A DNA stretch of 64,000 nt from Adiantum capillus-veneris (lineage: Eukaryota > Streptophyta > Polypodiopsida > Polypodiales > Pteridaceae), in the NCBI GenBank assembly GCA_014529385.2, contig CM043963.1, positions 101,040,912 through 101,104,911 on the forward strand, given 5' to 3'. Positions within the stretch are counted from its first letter, which is position 1. The number at the start of each line of letters is the position of its first letter. This document shows, piece by piece, positions 22,844-33,857 of this stretch. The notes beneath the pieces were generated by a model, which did no database searches, was not told where the DNA came from, and saw only the letters and a list, made by a program, of their open reading frames with translations. Position numbers and translations under genes: made by a program.

Positions 22844-25260
22844 ATGGACCTTCGATTTGAGGATTACATCAAAGCTATATCATCCACAATCTCATGCCCA
22901 ACACTTTTGTTGAAAAGAAATATCAAAGATATTTACACTAATAATTTCAATGCAACCATTTCAAAGCTATGGGATGCAAATTTAGATATACAATACATTT
23001 TAAATGCACATGGAGCACCTACCTATTGCACCTCATATATAACAAAATTTGATAACACACTCATCAAAGCAATCAAAGAACAATTTGACTCTTGCATTGA
23101 AAACAATGCAACTACATTTGATAGACTTCGAAAACACAATACTAAACACATAGCAAATAAGCTCACAACAAGCCGTATATATTGCACTTTCCCTACCTCT
23201 CTATAGCACAACTCGAGAATTTATGTTCATAAACACAAACCCTCCCCACGAGAGAACAATGCTTCTCAAGTGAAAACACCTTCTGCAAAACATAGACCGG
23301 ATTAGCACAGAAATATTTTACGAGACAAGCATAGACAAATACTATACACGTCGTGCCCAACTCAATGCTATATCATTGGCAGAATTTGCCTCCACATACA
23401 ATAAAACAAGAACACATATAAAAGACGTACCAAACAAAAAATTGTACGATATGTCAAATATAATGCCACAAAGAATCCAGATAATTATTATAAAGAACAA
23501 TGTCTTCTATTTCTACCATGGATAAATATGAAACTCAACATCTAACATATGGACTCACATGGAAAGATATATACAATTGAAATAAACCTATCATTGATAC
23601 AAATGAATCTAAATATAACAAAACCACAATAGTGAAAGACAACCTTAATACCAACTCATTAGGCACCAGTTCACCTTCGATATCTACAACACTATCTAAT
23701 ATTCCCTCCCATATTCATGTTGACATCACACAAGACCTAAATATCCAACACCACCAACTCCATACACACACTATACCAACCATAAGAATATTGCTGCAGC
23801 CAAATGATATGTATTACAAGAGCTTGCTACTGCTTAACACCCAACAAAGGCTAATATTCAATGATATTATGCTATAAAAACATATATTTCCCACAGAACC
23901 AATCCATATTTTCCTGACTAGAGGCGCAAGCACATGAAAAACTTTCACCCTCCTTTTGATTATTCAAGGACTTCTACGTTTCTATAACCATAGATCACAT
24001 TCTAGCCCAACAACTACAAAAGCTTTGCTAATGGCATACACGGACAAGGCTGCTTTTGACATTGGTGGAACCACTATCCACTCGGCCCTCCACTTTCCAC
24101 TACTCACATCATCTAACACTTCCCTATTGCTTGAGAGCCTGAATGAACTAAGACTACTTTATCGATACCTACAGCTGCCGTTTTCGATGAAGTATCCTTG
24201 ATTGGAACCAACGTCTTCGCTATGGTAGACTCTCGCCTGCGTGCAATAAAAAACAACTATGACCTTCCATTCGGTGGTGTTGATGTTGTCTTGTGCGGCG
24301 ATCTTTGCCAAGCTAGTCCAGTACGCGACTCTTGGATTTTCTCCAAAAAACCTCAGTTGCTCAAAGCTATCTCACCCTCTTTCTAGAATGACCGCATAAA
24401 GTGCTATGAGTTAACAAGCACCATGAGACAAACTAACAAGACATTCATCGACATACTCAACACGATACGCGTTTCAAAACACACCAACAAAGACGTTTCA
24501 TACCTCAATACACATTACATGCGCACAGTACCTCATCCAGCCATGGTCTCCCACCTTTATTATGCGAACAAAGATAAAGACCGACACAACCAACATATTT
24601 TCAACACTACGATAGGGACACCACTATTTATTGAAGCAACACAAGACACAAGGGAAACAAATTGCAGCAAAACTATTCAAATACCGATAGATCCAAAATT
24701 GACAGCAGGTCTTCACAAAAAACTTCACTTAAAACTAGGCCTAATTGTAGAATGCTGGAAACATTGACATTTTAGATGGCTTAGTCAATGTAGCTGATGA
24801 TATATTCAAAGCAGTAACACAAAACTCCACGACACAAACCATATGGATTCACTTTCAAACCACTAAAGTAGGCCAAAAAACTAGATATGAAAACCAACAA
24901 CTATACATTACATCTATAGATAGACAATGGACACCAATCCAAAAAATAACACGTGAGTTACAAATAGGAAAAAACTTCCTAAATACTATTACTAGAACAC
25001 AATTCCCAATTCAACCTGCAGCTGCTAGGACCATACACCGTGCACAAGGCTCAACACTAGACACCTTGGCTTTCGATCCAACCAGCATTCGAAGTCACAG
25101 TCTTGTGTACACTTCCCTCTCCCGCATAAGAGATCCCAACAACCTTTACCTCCTAACAGAATTAACTTCCACCCATATTAAAGTAGACCAAACAGTTCTA
25201 GATGAGCTACACCGCCTCAAAAAACATGCCACTTGGCAACATTCACATCTTGACCTCCAC
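22844..25260 (+). pseudogene. Helentron PIF1-type helicase region (broken)
   Basis: The conserved linker after Rep is present (FLKRN-like LLLKRNIKDI, then NLDIQYILNAHGAPTYCTSY, 22900-23035). The Walker A loop (about 23905-23940) reads FLTRGAST, stop, KTFTLL in place of FxTGGAGTGKT: the glycine before Lys-Thr is a TGA stop and other glycines are lost. Motif II reads DEVSLIG (about 24187), followed by LPFGGVDVVLCGDLCQASPV (about 24263-24322). The last motifs are AARTIHRAQGSTLDTLAFDP (about 25024-25083) and VYTSLSRIRDPNNLYLL (about 25105-25155). These are PIF1 superfamily 1 helicase motifs, which unwind the element during replication. Stops and shifts are spread through it. Confidence 0.85.
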
Positions 25261-25964
25261 TCTTTGCCCGACAATCACTTGATAATACAATCTCTTAACG
25301 TTGTCTCCCTTAAGAAACACTACAACAACCTTATTCATGATAATAACTTAATGACTTCCCACATTCTTTGTCTCCAAGAAAAAAAGATACAACATGCTAA
25401 CACAGTGGCCATACACGATTACACACACACACTCAAACAATTGGCCCCATGGGAGTATCCCTCTTCACATCAAAGAAAAACATACATCTACAACACCACA
25501 ATATCATGTCCATGGATGAAATAGAACGCATTAAAGCACTCCTCAATACACCACATGGTCCACCAATAACCCTGATAACATTATACCGCAGACCCCCAAG
25601 TCCACTTCCCTTGCTCCTGCAAGCATTGACCACACTACTCACACCTCGCCTCCAACACACCCCTACCATTTTACTCGGTGACTTCAATATCAATGCTAAA
25701 TACCAAACCCCTGAATACCTTGCTATTTCTAACCTTCTCTCCACACACAACATGACACAACATATAACCCACAACACAACAATCTACAATTCAACTTTGG
25801 ACCACATTTGGCATACAAACTCCTTCACTGACATAACAACAAGCACTAACTTCTCATTTTGGTCAGACCACTCCATTATTTACTTACTCTTCCTTCCAAT
25901 ACACCCCCTCTTGCTACTTCATGACAACACCTTCACAAAATCTTCCATTGGCAGGCCCTCGTGA
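25261..25964 (+). pseudogene. Endonuclease/exonuclease/phosphatase (AP-type) domain fused to the Helentron helicase
   Basis: Immediately after the helicase, in frame, the sequence reads IIQSLNVVSLKKHYNNL and MTSHILCLQEKK (motif with the catalytic Glu, LQE). After a frame change near 25450 it continues with ITLITLYRRPP, then TILLGDFNINA (the GDFN block), TLDHIWHTN (the xDHI/Y block) and FWSDHSIIYL (the SDH block with the catalytic His). These four blocks in order define the AP-endonuclease-like fold of non-LTR retrotransposons, which Helentrons carry as a C-terminal fusion. The frame ends at 25964. Apart from one frameshift the motifs look well kept. Confidence 0.85.
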
Positions 25965-25989
25965 TTCCTCACCTTGTTTCCATATAATT

Positions 25990-26760
25990 GTGAGTGGAGA
26001 TGTTATAATGACTCAGAAAAGAATATACAATCAACTTCAAGCACTACATGTCCCTTGAGAGGGGATTGTTTTCAAAAGGGGGCTTAATGTATAGATACGC
26101 AATAGGATACCGACAAAGAGTAGCTAAGTATTACCACTCGAGTAGCCGATGCAACAAGTGAATGTTTCCATTGTTTGGCATTAGTGGTTGCGCCTCTCTC
26201 ACTTGGATGCTAGTGGAGAATGTTTTAACCAACACTAGGGCTTGATAATGGAAATTCGACTTATGTTGCTCACCAAACATGCTACCTTCCTATATCATTG
26301 AACAAACATGTAGCTAATTTATAAGGATTGATTGCGTCAAATTTTTATGTTTTTTCATGATGAGAAGGGAAATGGGAGGGCAATGTGAAAATATGACCTT
26401 CCATAGAAAAGGATACTGCTTCCATATACTTGCCTTTTGGAAGAATAGGGAGCCCTCCAAACCCTAACACTAGGTGAGCCTTCACCTTGCTATGAATAAT
26501 ATTGGCTCCTTTTTTTTTTGCCTTACTCATGATTGTGAGTGGAGATGCTATATTGCCTCAAAAAGAATGTACAATCAACCTCAACAACTGCATGTGCCTT
26601 AAGGGGGCATCATTTCCAAAGGGGGGTGTACAGTTACAAAATTGGACCCAACAAAGAGTGGATTGCTTTCTACTAAATAGCACTAGTTGAGTAGACGATG
26701 CACTGGAAGCTCATGTTTCCATTCTTAGGCATGAGCAACTACCCCTACCCTTGACCCTAA
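25990..26760. repeat. Diverged direct repeat, two ~235-bp copies ~540 bp apart
   Basis: Copies at about 25990-26225 and 26531-26760 both run ATTGTGAGTGGAGATG, AGAATATACAATCAAC, CATGTGCCTTAAGGGG-like, TTCCAAAGGGGG, GACAAAGAGT and GAGTAGACGATGCA to TGTTTCCATT. The segment between (26226-26530) is unassigned. They may be LINE-derived, since the LINE relic starts right after the second copy. Confidence 0.7.
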
Positions 26761-26761
26761 C

Positions 26762-27330
26762 ACATATACGAGCTCATTGCTCTCATCACAGCATCATTGA
26801 ATTGAGCAACAATGCATTTTTCCTGAAAGATGTGGTTCTGTGTGTTCCATATTTGTTCTAGAGAACAATATTTGGTGATTTCTGTGCATATATGAGCTCA
26901 CTGCTCTCACTCACAACATCATTGAATTGAGACACAATACATTTTCCTCAAAGACGCAAAAGCTCCATGCTTTCCATGTTTGGATTAGAGAACAATATTC
27001 AGTGATTTGTGGGCATACCAAAATAGCATGGTTCTAGAATCTACTCCCTCCCAGAATCAGGTCGTTTGAGAGGAAAAGAATCTTTCACGTCTTCCACAGC
27101 CATTTGCACATTTTTGCAGCTAGACCCCCATGGAAGGGTAGTTTTTGAACACATGTAGGGGCTTCTTCAAAGTTGTTATGCATCCATAGCAAGTGTCTGT
27201 GATGACAAGCCCTCTAGCAAGAATCATGTTCCCAATTGGGATAGCTCCCCATAACACCTTCCATGTGAAAACCATCATGTTCAAAATGCTCCTTTCTGGA
27301 AGATGTGAAGGATGCAAAAATCAAGCTTCT
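26762..27330 (-). pseudogene. LINE reverse transcriptase C-terminus (zf-RVT) relic with internal duplication
   Basis: Minus-strand frames give VFTWKVLWGAIPIGNMILAR, then GLVITDTCYGC and LHVFKNYPS: the zf-RVT pattern WKxLWxGxxPxGxxLxxRG..CxxC..H..F..CP, with the last Cys changed to Tyr. Further on (26762-27010) a ~122-bp piece occurs twice in tandem, each translating to a KYCSLEQIWNTQN-like segment (IVLSKHGKHG in the other copy) and a KCIVAQFNDAVMRA-like tail. The related relic at 9640-10450 shows the same succession. Confidence 0.55.
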
Positions 27331-28073
27331 ATTCAAATGACTAGCTCATTCAAAAGAATGTTAGAGAGATTCCAAAGTCATCAAGAACAAGAGAAGAAGG
27401 TCGAACACAAAATTAATAGAGCTCACTAATGAGCTTGTGAGCTATGACATTTGCAGCACACTTCTGAGCAACTCAAACAAGCACATCAGGAACACAAGAA
27501 ATGGAAGAATGTCCATTTTTAGACTAAATATCAAGGAATTATGACACCATTGATGTCAAGTGGGGATTCTAGGCAATGAAGATAAGACATGGGGACTTTA
27601 GGTCTGGATAATTGAGGTGAGCTAAACCTTTATGACACATTACAAAGCTTGATGTAATCATTAACGTATTAAAAGGGAGATTAAACAAAACACATCACTA
27701 TCCATGAAAAGTGCATGATGCTAAGACTTTGAGCTTTTTGGCTTTCTTACCAAAATACTAGCAAAAAAGCTTAGGTGTATAGCCGTAATGAGACGTTGAC
27801 ACTATATTAAAAGCACTCAACACTTAGATTAGATTGCAAGATGGTAAGGTCCTTTTAGACATGCTAAAACATGCCTTGAAGGATAAGGAGAAAAGGGTAC
27901 AAATTTTCTTAGGACTCTGTAAAGAAATGAAGGGATATCTTCTCAATCCCTTTCTCCTTTTGTTTTAAAATGCCACTATGAAGCTTCACCTTGTTATAAA
28001 GTAGATTTTAAATATGAATACAAAAATCGAAAAAAACAATGTCAATCAAATCAAGTTGTTGAATCTTCTCTTC
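27331..28073. other. Non-coding stretch
   Basis: No gene recognised. 27835-27995 resembles the repeat family of 8560-8740 (ACATGCTAAAACATGCC, CTTTTGTTTTAAAATGCCA). Confidence 0.35.
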
Positions 28074-28080
28074 TCATGAA

Positions 28081-28085
28081 TGTGA

Positions 28086-28117
<32 letters not shown>

Positions 28118-28310
28118 ATAACCTTCTACCACCCTCAACACTAAATTGCACGGGTAGAGAGAGATGGGATCCATGGTGGAGTTCGAAAGGGGGAATCTCG
28201 AGGCGAATGGAGGGTGGTAAAAAATAGGCGCCTATTGCAGGCACGGGGACTCGAACCCTCACCATCGCCATGAGAGCCCAATGGACTAACCGCTACGTCA
28301 AATCTCTTAG
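28081..28310 (-). mobile_element. Probable tRNA-derived SINE
   Basis: On the minus strand, GACGTAGCGGTTAGTCC (box A-like, about 28300-28284) is followed about 30 bases on by GGGTTCGAGTCCCC (box B, about 28264-28251). These are the RNA polymerase III internal promoter of a tRNA-like head. The sequence between does not fold as a full cloverleaf with matched acceptor stem, so this is a SINE head and not a tRNA gene. An unrelated body of about 120 bp follows, ending in a CT/CA compound repeat. Target duplications were not established. Confidence 0.55.
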
Positions 28311-28566
28311 GATATATCCTCTACATAAATTGGTCTTACAGGTACTGAATACACATTGTCACACATATCATTAGTAGGTGTAATGTTTCCTCAGAGTATG
28401 TCTTAGGTGGCTATGCATCCATGAGCATGCAAAGATTTGTGAAAGTAGAGAGGGTTCTCTCATGGAAATTATATGTGGTATGCATTGCAAATTAAGGAAC
28501 CTCTTGGGGAGCATTGCACCAATCCATGATGCGTTTGTGATGCCAACATGACTATTTGTAGGTAGA

Positions 28567-28835
28567 TGTTAGCCTACATGTTACCATATTATGTTAGTGA
28601 CGTGCGTGTGAAGGCATTTAAGACCATTGGGTCATGTTTTTCCCTCGTTAAGAGGTTTCTCCCTCCCAGCTTGTATATATACACCCATCGTTCTAGGGCA
28701 AGTCTTATCTTTAAATTATATCACATTTCTATTACTACTTGTTTTGTGTACTCTTCAACTTCTCTTTCATTTCACTCTATCTTTGGGTGGATCCTTGTAG
28801 CCATATTTCCAAAATAATCAGTATCAAAGCAGGCT
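28567..28835 (+). mobile_element. Copia-type LTR 3' part with primer-binding site
   Basis: A TGTTAG start (28567; or TGTTAGTGACG at 28591), a TATA-like GTATATATACA (about 28672) and an end AATAATCA (28820) are followed at once by GTATCAAAGCAGG. This resembles TGGTATCAGAGC, the initiator-tRNA-Met primer site of Ty1/copia elements, with changes. No copia coding sequence follows, so it is a relic or truncated copy. Confidence 0.4.
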
Positions 28836-29030
28836 TTCGCATCCCAAGCAACATTCCCAACAGCATCTTGGCTAATTTTCTCAAATTGAGGTGATATTTG
28901 GTGAGCATTTCATGGCAATATATACTTTGCCTTAGCTTCTAGAGCTTCATGTCATCAATTTTTTTTATTTGGGCTCATTTTGGCCTTAATGTCCATTAGT
29001 GATAGTATTGTGTAGGTAGTTTTTTTCTTT

Positions 29031-29191
29031 TGTGTAGTTTTTTACGGTGTAGATTCTCGAACACACACTTGTAGTCTTTTGTGGGTTGTGATATTTAGCA
29101 CAAGTTGGTTGTGTGCATTTTTCATCCAAATAATAAACTTTTGGAGTAGGTGTGTAGTTTTTTGACAGTGAGATTTCTGACACACACTTGT
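29031..29191. repeat. ~120-bp tandem repeat interrupted by the large retrotransposon
   Basis: One unit starts TGTGTAGTTTTTTACGG at 29031 and the next at 29151. The second unit is cut at 29191 by the LTR element and resumes at 48740 with CTTGTAGTCTTTTG, continuing to about 48826 (GCATTTTTCATCCAA..TTTTGGAGCAGG). The empty site was therefore a two-copy tandem repeat. Confidence 0.85.
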
Positions 29192-30108
29192 TGTTTTAGG
29201 GCAAAACTACTCTCCTGTTCATACTCACGAGTATGACACAGACAACATACTTATCATCCGATGACACGACTAACCCGTAGGTGCACATAGGCAATCTAGT
29301 TAGCTTGTCAAGCTGAGACCAATCTACACATACGCACTTTTATGATGCATCACTCATTAACCCTGATAAAATGCAACCCACTCTATCCCTTAATGCTTAC
29401 AACACAGTTTACACGTCCAATGAACTCAGAATCGCATCAAACTTACTAGGCATCATCCTCTCACTAGGACATACTTACCTATAAGTCTAATCTCACCAGA
29501 TTTGAACCCTAGCTATCTCGAATGCTGTCGCGATAGACCAACATGTCATAATCCAAAAGTGGGCGAAACTTAAGTTTATCAGTATCTATGCGTAGCTAAT
29601 CTCTTTCTCATTCCATGAAGCACTTGATTATTGAAAACAGACACTGTTTGTGCTACTTACAAGCAAAAGAAGCTCGTGGAAGAATCGATCGTGATCAACT
29701 CGAAACGGCGAATGCGTGGCGTGGGCGCGTAGCTCTCGGAGAGACTATCGCGGTGGTGTGGTCGCGTCGTGAATCCGGTGAGGGAGAAGCGCGTAGCAAA
29801 GAGGATAAGACACACACACTCTCTCTCTCTCCGACTCTTACGACACAGGATTAATTCAAATGTTGTTTTTCAAAAATGGTTCTAAGGTGACTTTTATACT
29901 TTAGTCACCTTAGCTCAAAAATGTACATGGGGTTCTCTTGCTCATGATTCCAAAGTGGGAATAAATCTGAGTCCTGATTAATTGACTAATATTTACATAA
30001 TCCAGACGAATGGATCAAACTGATAAGACGTCTTTGACATAAAAAATGGAATTTGATATGCTTTACAAATGGGCTCATTATAACAGTTGGACCAATGGGG
30101 CTCCAACA
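29192..30108 (-). repeat. 3' LTR of the 19.5-kb element
   Basis: In plus-strand reading it starts TGTTTTAGGGCAAAAC and ends GGGGCTCCAACA. In element sense it starts TGTTGGAGCC and ends CCTAAAACA. It pairs end to end with 47819-48739 and contains a CA/CT microsatellite at about 29811-29830. Confidence 0.97.
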
Positions 30109-30123
30109 CTCCCCCCCTCCTAG
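30109..30123 (-). promoter_or_regulatory. Polypurine tract (plus-strand primer)
   Basis: Minus-strand CTAGGAGGGGGGGAG directly abuts the start (TGTTGGAG) of the 3' LTR, the expected place and composition for second-strand priming. Confidence 0.92.
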
Positions 30124-30156
30124 TTCATGTCTACCACGACATGATTGTCTTTGTCT

Positions 30157-33100
30157 TTATTGTCGTTGTCGCCTTTCTTGAGTGATTTGCTGTAGAAACG
30201 CATCATAGCGCATGGAGTCACTTGCCATTAATGGGCCAAATTTTTTTGACTTATACATGAAGAAGCCCGTGTAAAATGCTTCTTCAAATGTCTGGAGATG
30301 GTAGCTTGGCAAAAACATTAGCCGTTTGAAATAAGCATACAATATTGGCTCTGTCGGTGGCCTGCTTGGATCGTATGACAATTCTAAGATGCTTCGTTCA
30401 GTATTCATATACTCTGATGTCCAGCTTTCCAAGAAGGTTGTGAAACAGGCCAAAAATGTGCGAGCTATTTTACATAGCATCTTGCAGGATAGGTCAGGAG
30501 AGCCTCCGAATTTTGCTATGCCGCCCTGCAGGGTTTTCACCATGTAAGAACCGGATATTCTCTCTCCCTCTACTGGCCCTGGCATTACTGGATAATTCAG
30601 CCATGTCGGATTTCTACTCTGTAGTGCTTTATGTTGGCTGTAGGTGTATGTTCGTGGAGTTGGGCAAATCGTTCTGTCATTCCTCAGCTCAGGCGGTGCG
30701 TTGACTAAGTAGATCAGGTTATGAGGATGATCCAATAGCCATTGATGCCTCCACTTTGGCTAGCTATCCACTATTCTGTTTTGTTGTTCCCTATCTTGTA
30801 CTTCTCCTTCAAACACCGGCACTTGTTCTTCTTTTTCGAGCTGCCGTTGATGTGTTAGAGTTTCGTACTTCAGCAGAGCATAGGGCAACATGGGTGCATT
30901 CCATTCCTTTCGTAGCTCTGCTGCGGTTTTGCCCGATCTGGAAAGTCCTTGTAGCAACTCCTTCTCGAGTTGCATAGCCTTGTACCATATCATTTCTGTT
31001 TGCTTTTCCATCTGCTCGGCTAGCCTCTTCTCTTCCATCTTCGTGATTGAATCTTCTTCTGTCTCTTGGTCTTTGGAGTCGGGTTGATCCGTCTGCGTAT
31101 CTGGTGCCTCCTGTTCATTTGAATCATCCCCGTACTCATCTTGACCCCCATATACTTTGGCGAGTCCAGCCAAATTCGTTGTGGCTGGCTCCATGTGCAC
31201 TCGTACCTGTCCTTGGTGCTGCCCTGCACTTTGTAGACTTGCGATTTGTGCAGCCATTGTTCTACTATTGATTTGTAGAGCTTGAAATTCCATGTCTTTT
31301 TTAGCAGCCGACTCCTTTAACTGTTTTATCTTGATGTGTAGGTTTTCATTTTCTTCCCTGAGTGATTTGGAAACAATGCTTTCCATTTGACTGTCAGGAG
31401 CTGGTCCTTGCTGTTGTTCACTTTGCAAATCTGAAATTTGTCTTTGTAGTTCACCTTCTGCTCTAAGCGCACTTTCAGCAATCATTAAACGCTGTTTTCT
31501 CTCTAACTCCAGCTCCCTCTTTAGTGCAACCACTTCTTCTTCTGGATGGACTACTGATGTTGTTGGTAGCGACGTTTTGTGCTTTTTAGCGCGTTCGATT
31601 TCTCTTGCTTGGATATCTGTTACTGCTCTCAAATCTTTGACTTCAACTTGTAAGTCATTGATGACGACTTGCAAACTTGTGATGGCCTCCAGCGCATCTT
31701 GCTTTTCCTTTTCCAACTATTGGATGTGTTCGTCTCTTTCACTGACATCCTCAGGGAACACGTTTATTGTATCTTCACATATGGCATTGAAGTCTTCCGA
31801 TTCCTGTAAATTGTCCCTGAGAAGATCTACTGTGCCTTTGAGTCCCAATAATTCAGCATCTCTGATGCTGATCAGCTTTAAAGTGTCCTCCCTTTGCTCT
31901 TGCAGTCTCATGACTTATTCATCATTTTTTTGTAGCTTCATTTTGTTGGATCGGTTCTGATCAGCTAACCATTGACTGTGTAGTCTTGTTCGGCTTAGTA
32001 TTGTCGCCATTGACTGCAAATCTTCATCTATAGTAGCTTCCAGCTCAATTTCCTGAGAGGAGGAAGCTTTATATTTAGACTGATCCACCACCTTTTGCTT
32101 GTCTTTATCACTTTGTGATATGGCTCCAGTGTTTTGGCGTCTATCTGTTCCTTCTTCTTCTTCTTCCTCTTCTTCCTGTTCACTGGGTGGTGTGTGAACT
32201 CTGTCATCTCGAGGTGAGCTTTCTGAATGCGAAGTAGATTCAGCAGGTGGGCTAGAGTGCCTCTCACTTGTATCTGGCCTTGGAGATGGCGGCGGTGTCT
32301 CCTGATCACGTGAAGTCGGCCTCAACTGATCTCGCAAAATTTGGAGATCCTTCTCTTCTAGTAGCAGTTCTGGCTCATCCCTCGCATTTCTTTCTTGTAT
32401 GTATTTCTCGAACCAGTCGAGCTCAAAGGCTGGGTTGTTTCTATTCTTCGTTCTCAGTGTGAAAGTGCTACTAGAAGGTTTCCAAGTGGCGCCTACATCG
32501 CCTCGTAGAGATCTTTCTAGAGCAAACCCTTCTAGCATTCTTTCCATCTTTGCTATCTTCTGCAACCTGCTGTTGTTTTCCAATTCAGCTTTTCGCTTCT
32601 TTAGTCGGCCATCTTCCCCTTCAGTTCTTTTGTCTTCTTCCATCTTTTCTTGTGTACTTCTTGTCACTCTTTCCAGCTTGCGTCCTCCAATGGTATTAAT
32701 AGATGCCGGTACTTTCCTTGGTGATCTGTCTTCGCTATTTTCCCTTAATACCAGCCAGTCGTTTTGATGAGGGGCAGGTGGCAACTGATCTGCCGCTCCT
32801 ATGGCATGGTATATCACTCTGGTTAGGACTTCTCCTCCTGCAATGTAATTGGGTCTGTTCTGCCTTAGCTTTGTCATTTCTTCAAACAGATATGACGCGT
32901 GATCTATGTAGAATTCATGGGTCATTCCCATAGCCCATGTCAATGTGGTTGAGATGCTCCCATGCAGTGTAGTGTATCTTGGCGGCCTTTTGCTGTAGCT
33001 CAACAAACACTGACTGTAGATCTGTGTCAGTTCTCTTACTTCTGGGTTTGCTATGAGTTCGAAAGAAGGTAGCTTGGACTTTTGCAAGTAAACTGTGAGG

Positions 33101-33576
33101 TTTTTCCTTCTTTCTCTCATGTTTGCCCCTTGATCTGACAGTTTCAATGCTTCTTTGATGATCTCTTTGGTGATCTGGATCTCCATCACTTCATTATCCA
33201 TGCCTTCCACTCTGCAAGTACCATCTTCTTGGATAGTCTCTATTAGATGCTGTACCCTCTTGAAATCTATCCCTACTGGTGGTAGTGACACAAAGTTCCA
33301 CAAACCGACTTTTTTGAGCCATGACCTTTGCGGTGATCTTTTCAAGTAATTCTCTGCCTCCTTGGGAATCATCACCGTATACACTAAGTTTCTTTTGTCA
33401 TCCACATATGACCCTTGATATATCTGAAAGGCCGCTGCCTGTTGCACATCTGCAGGTATCCATGTGGCTGCTGGCTTTAAAGAATTGGGTAGAAGTGCAT
33501 AGGGTACTGCACCTTCCGTTTCCAGATTCTTGCCTTTTCTTTTTCCTGGAGAAGCCTCCATAGATCCTGTCATCAT
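30157..33576 (-). pseudogene. Extra 3' ORF of the 19.5-kb element, 1,140 codons with three in-frame stops
   Basis: A single reading frame runs from 33576 to the stop at 30157, broken only by TAA (31915), TAG (31717) and TAG (30760), with no frameshift. The first ~300 residues look globular (for example WLKKVGLWNFVSLPPVGIDF and RYTTLHGSISTTLTWAMGMT). A charged K/E/S-rich linker with an eight-Glu run follows, then about 300 residues of heptad-rich coiled coil (LEKEKQDALEAITSLQVVIN onward), and about 190 C-terminal residues (HPHNLIYLVNAPPELRND). No signal peptide, transmembrane segment or glycosylation-rich envelope architecture is visible. It may compare with the accessory 3' ORFs of large plant gypsy elements, but I do not recognise the family. 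Function unknown; oligomerisation through the coiled coil is likely. The first ATG downstream of a candidate splice acceptor is at 33561. Confidence 0.8.
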
Positions 33577-33857
33577 AATTAGCAGTTAATGCACAAACAT
33601 AATACTACTCTCCTAAATTGATTACCACTTAATCATGCATCTAGATGAGCCTTTTTAATCCCAAGATTAGTTAATATAAAATGTTAGCAGATAGACAAGC
33701 TCTTCCATTGTGTGACTTTGGCGGCTTCAAATTGATGTTGTTGGTGAAGGAGAATAAGTCCAAATGCCTTGAAATTTTGTGTGGTGTATGCTCTCATGGC
33801 ATGTAAGGTCACTCTATAGGCCAAAGCTCAAAATATGTCATTTTGCTACTTTTTCTT

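Larger units (their letters stand above)
18240..25964 (+). mobile_element. Decayed Helentron-type Helitron (RPA-like gene plus Rep-helicase-endonuclease gene)
   Basis: Plus-strand coding relics follow the order known for the non-canonical Helitron group (Helitron2/Helentron): an RPA-like ssDNA-binding protein, then a Rep/helicase polyprotein ending in an exonuclease-endonuclease-phosphatase type domain. Helitrons move by rolling-circle replication with an HUH relaxase and a PIF1-family helicase. Frameshifts and stops make the copy inactive. I could not fix the element's termini, so both limits are those of coding relics. The motif order is seen directly; group assignment is from family knowledge. 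Confidence 0.85.

Noticed and set aside
28225-28300. tRNA gene on the minus strand
   Set aside because: Box A and B are present, but no acceptor stem pairing or clean anticodon arm can be drawn; SINE head is the better reading.
30157-33576. Envelope-like protein in the 3' ORF
   Set aside because: No signal peptide, transmembrane helix or cysteine-rich ectodomain visible; instead a long coiled coil.
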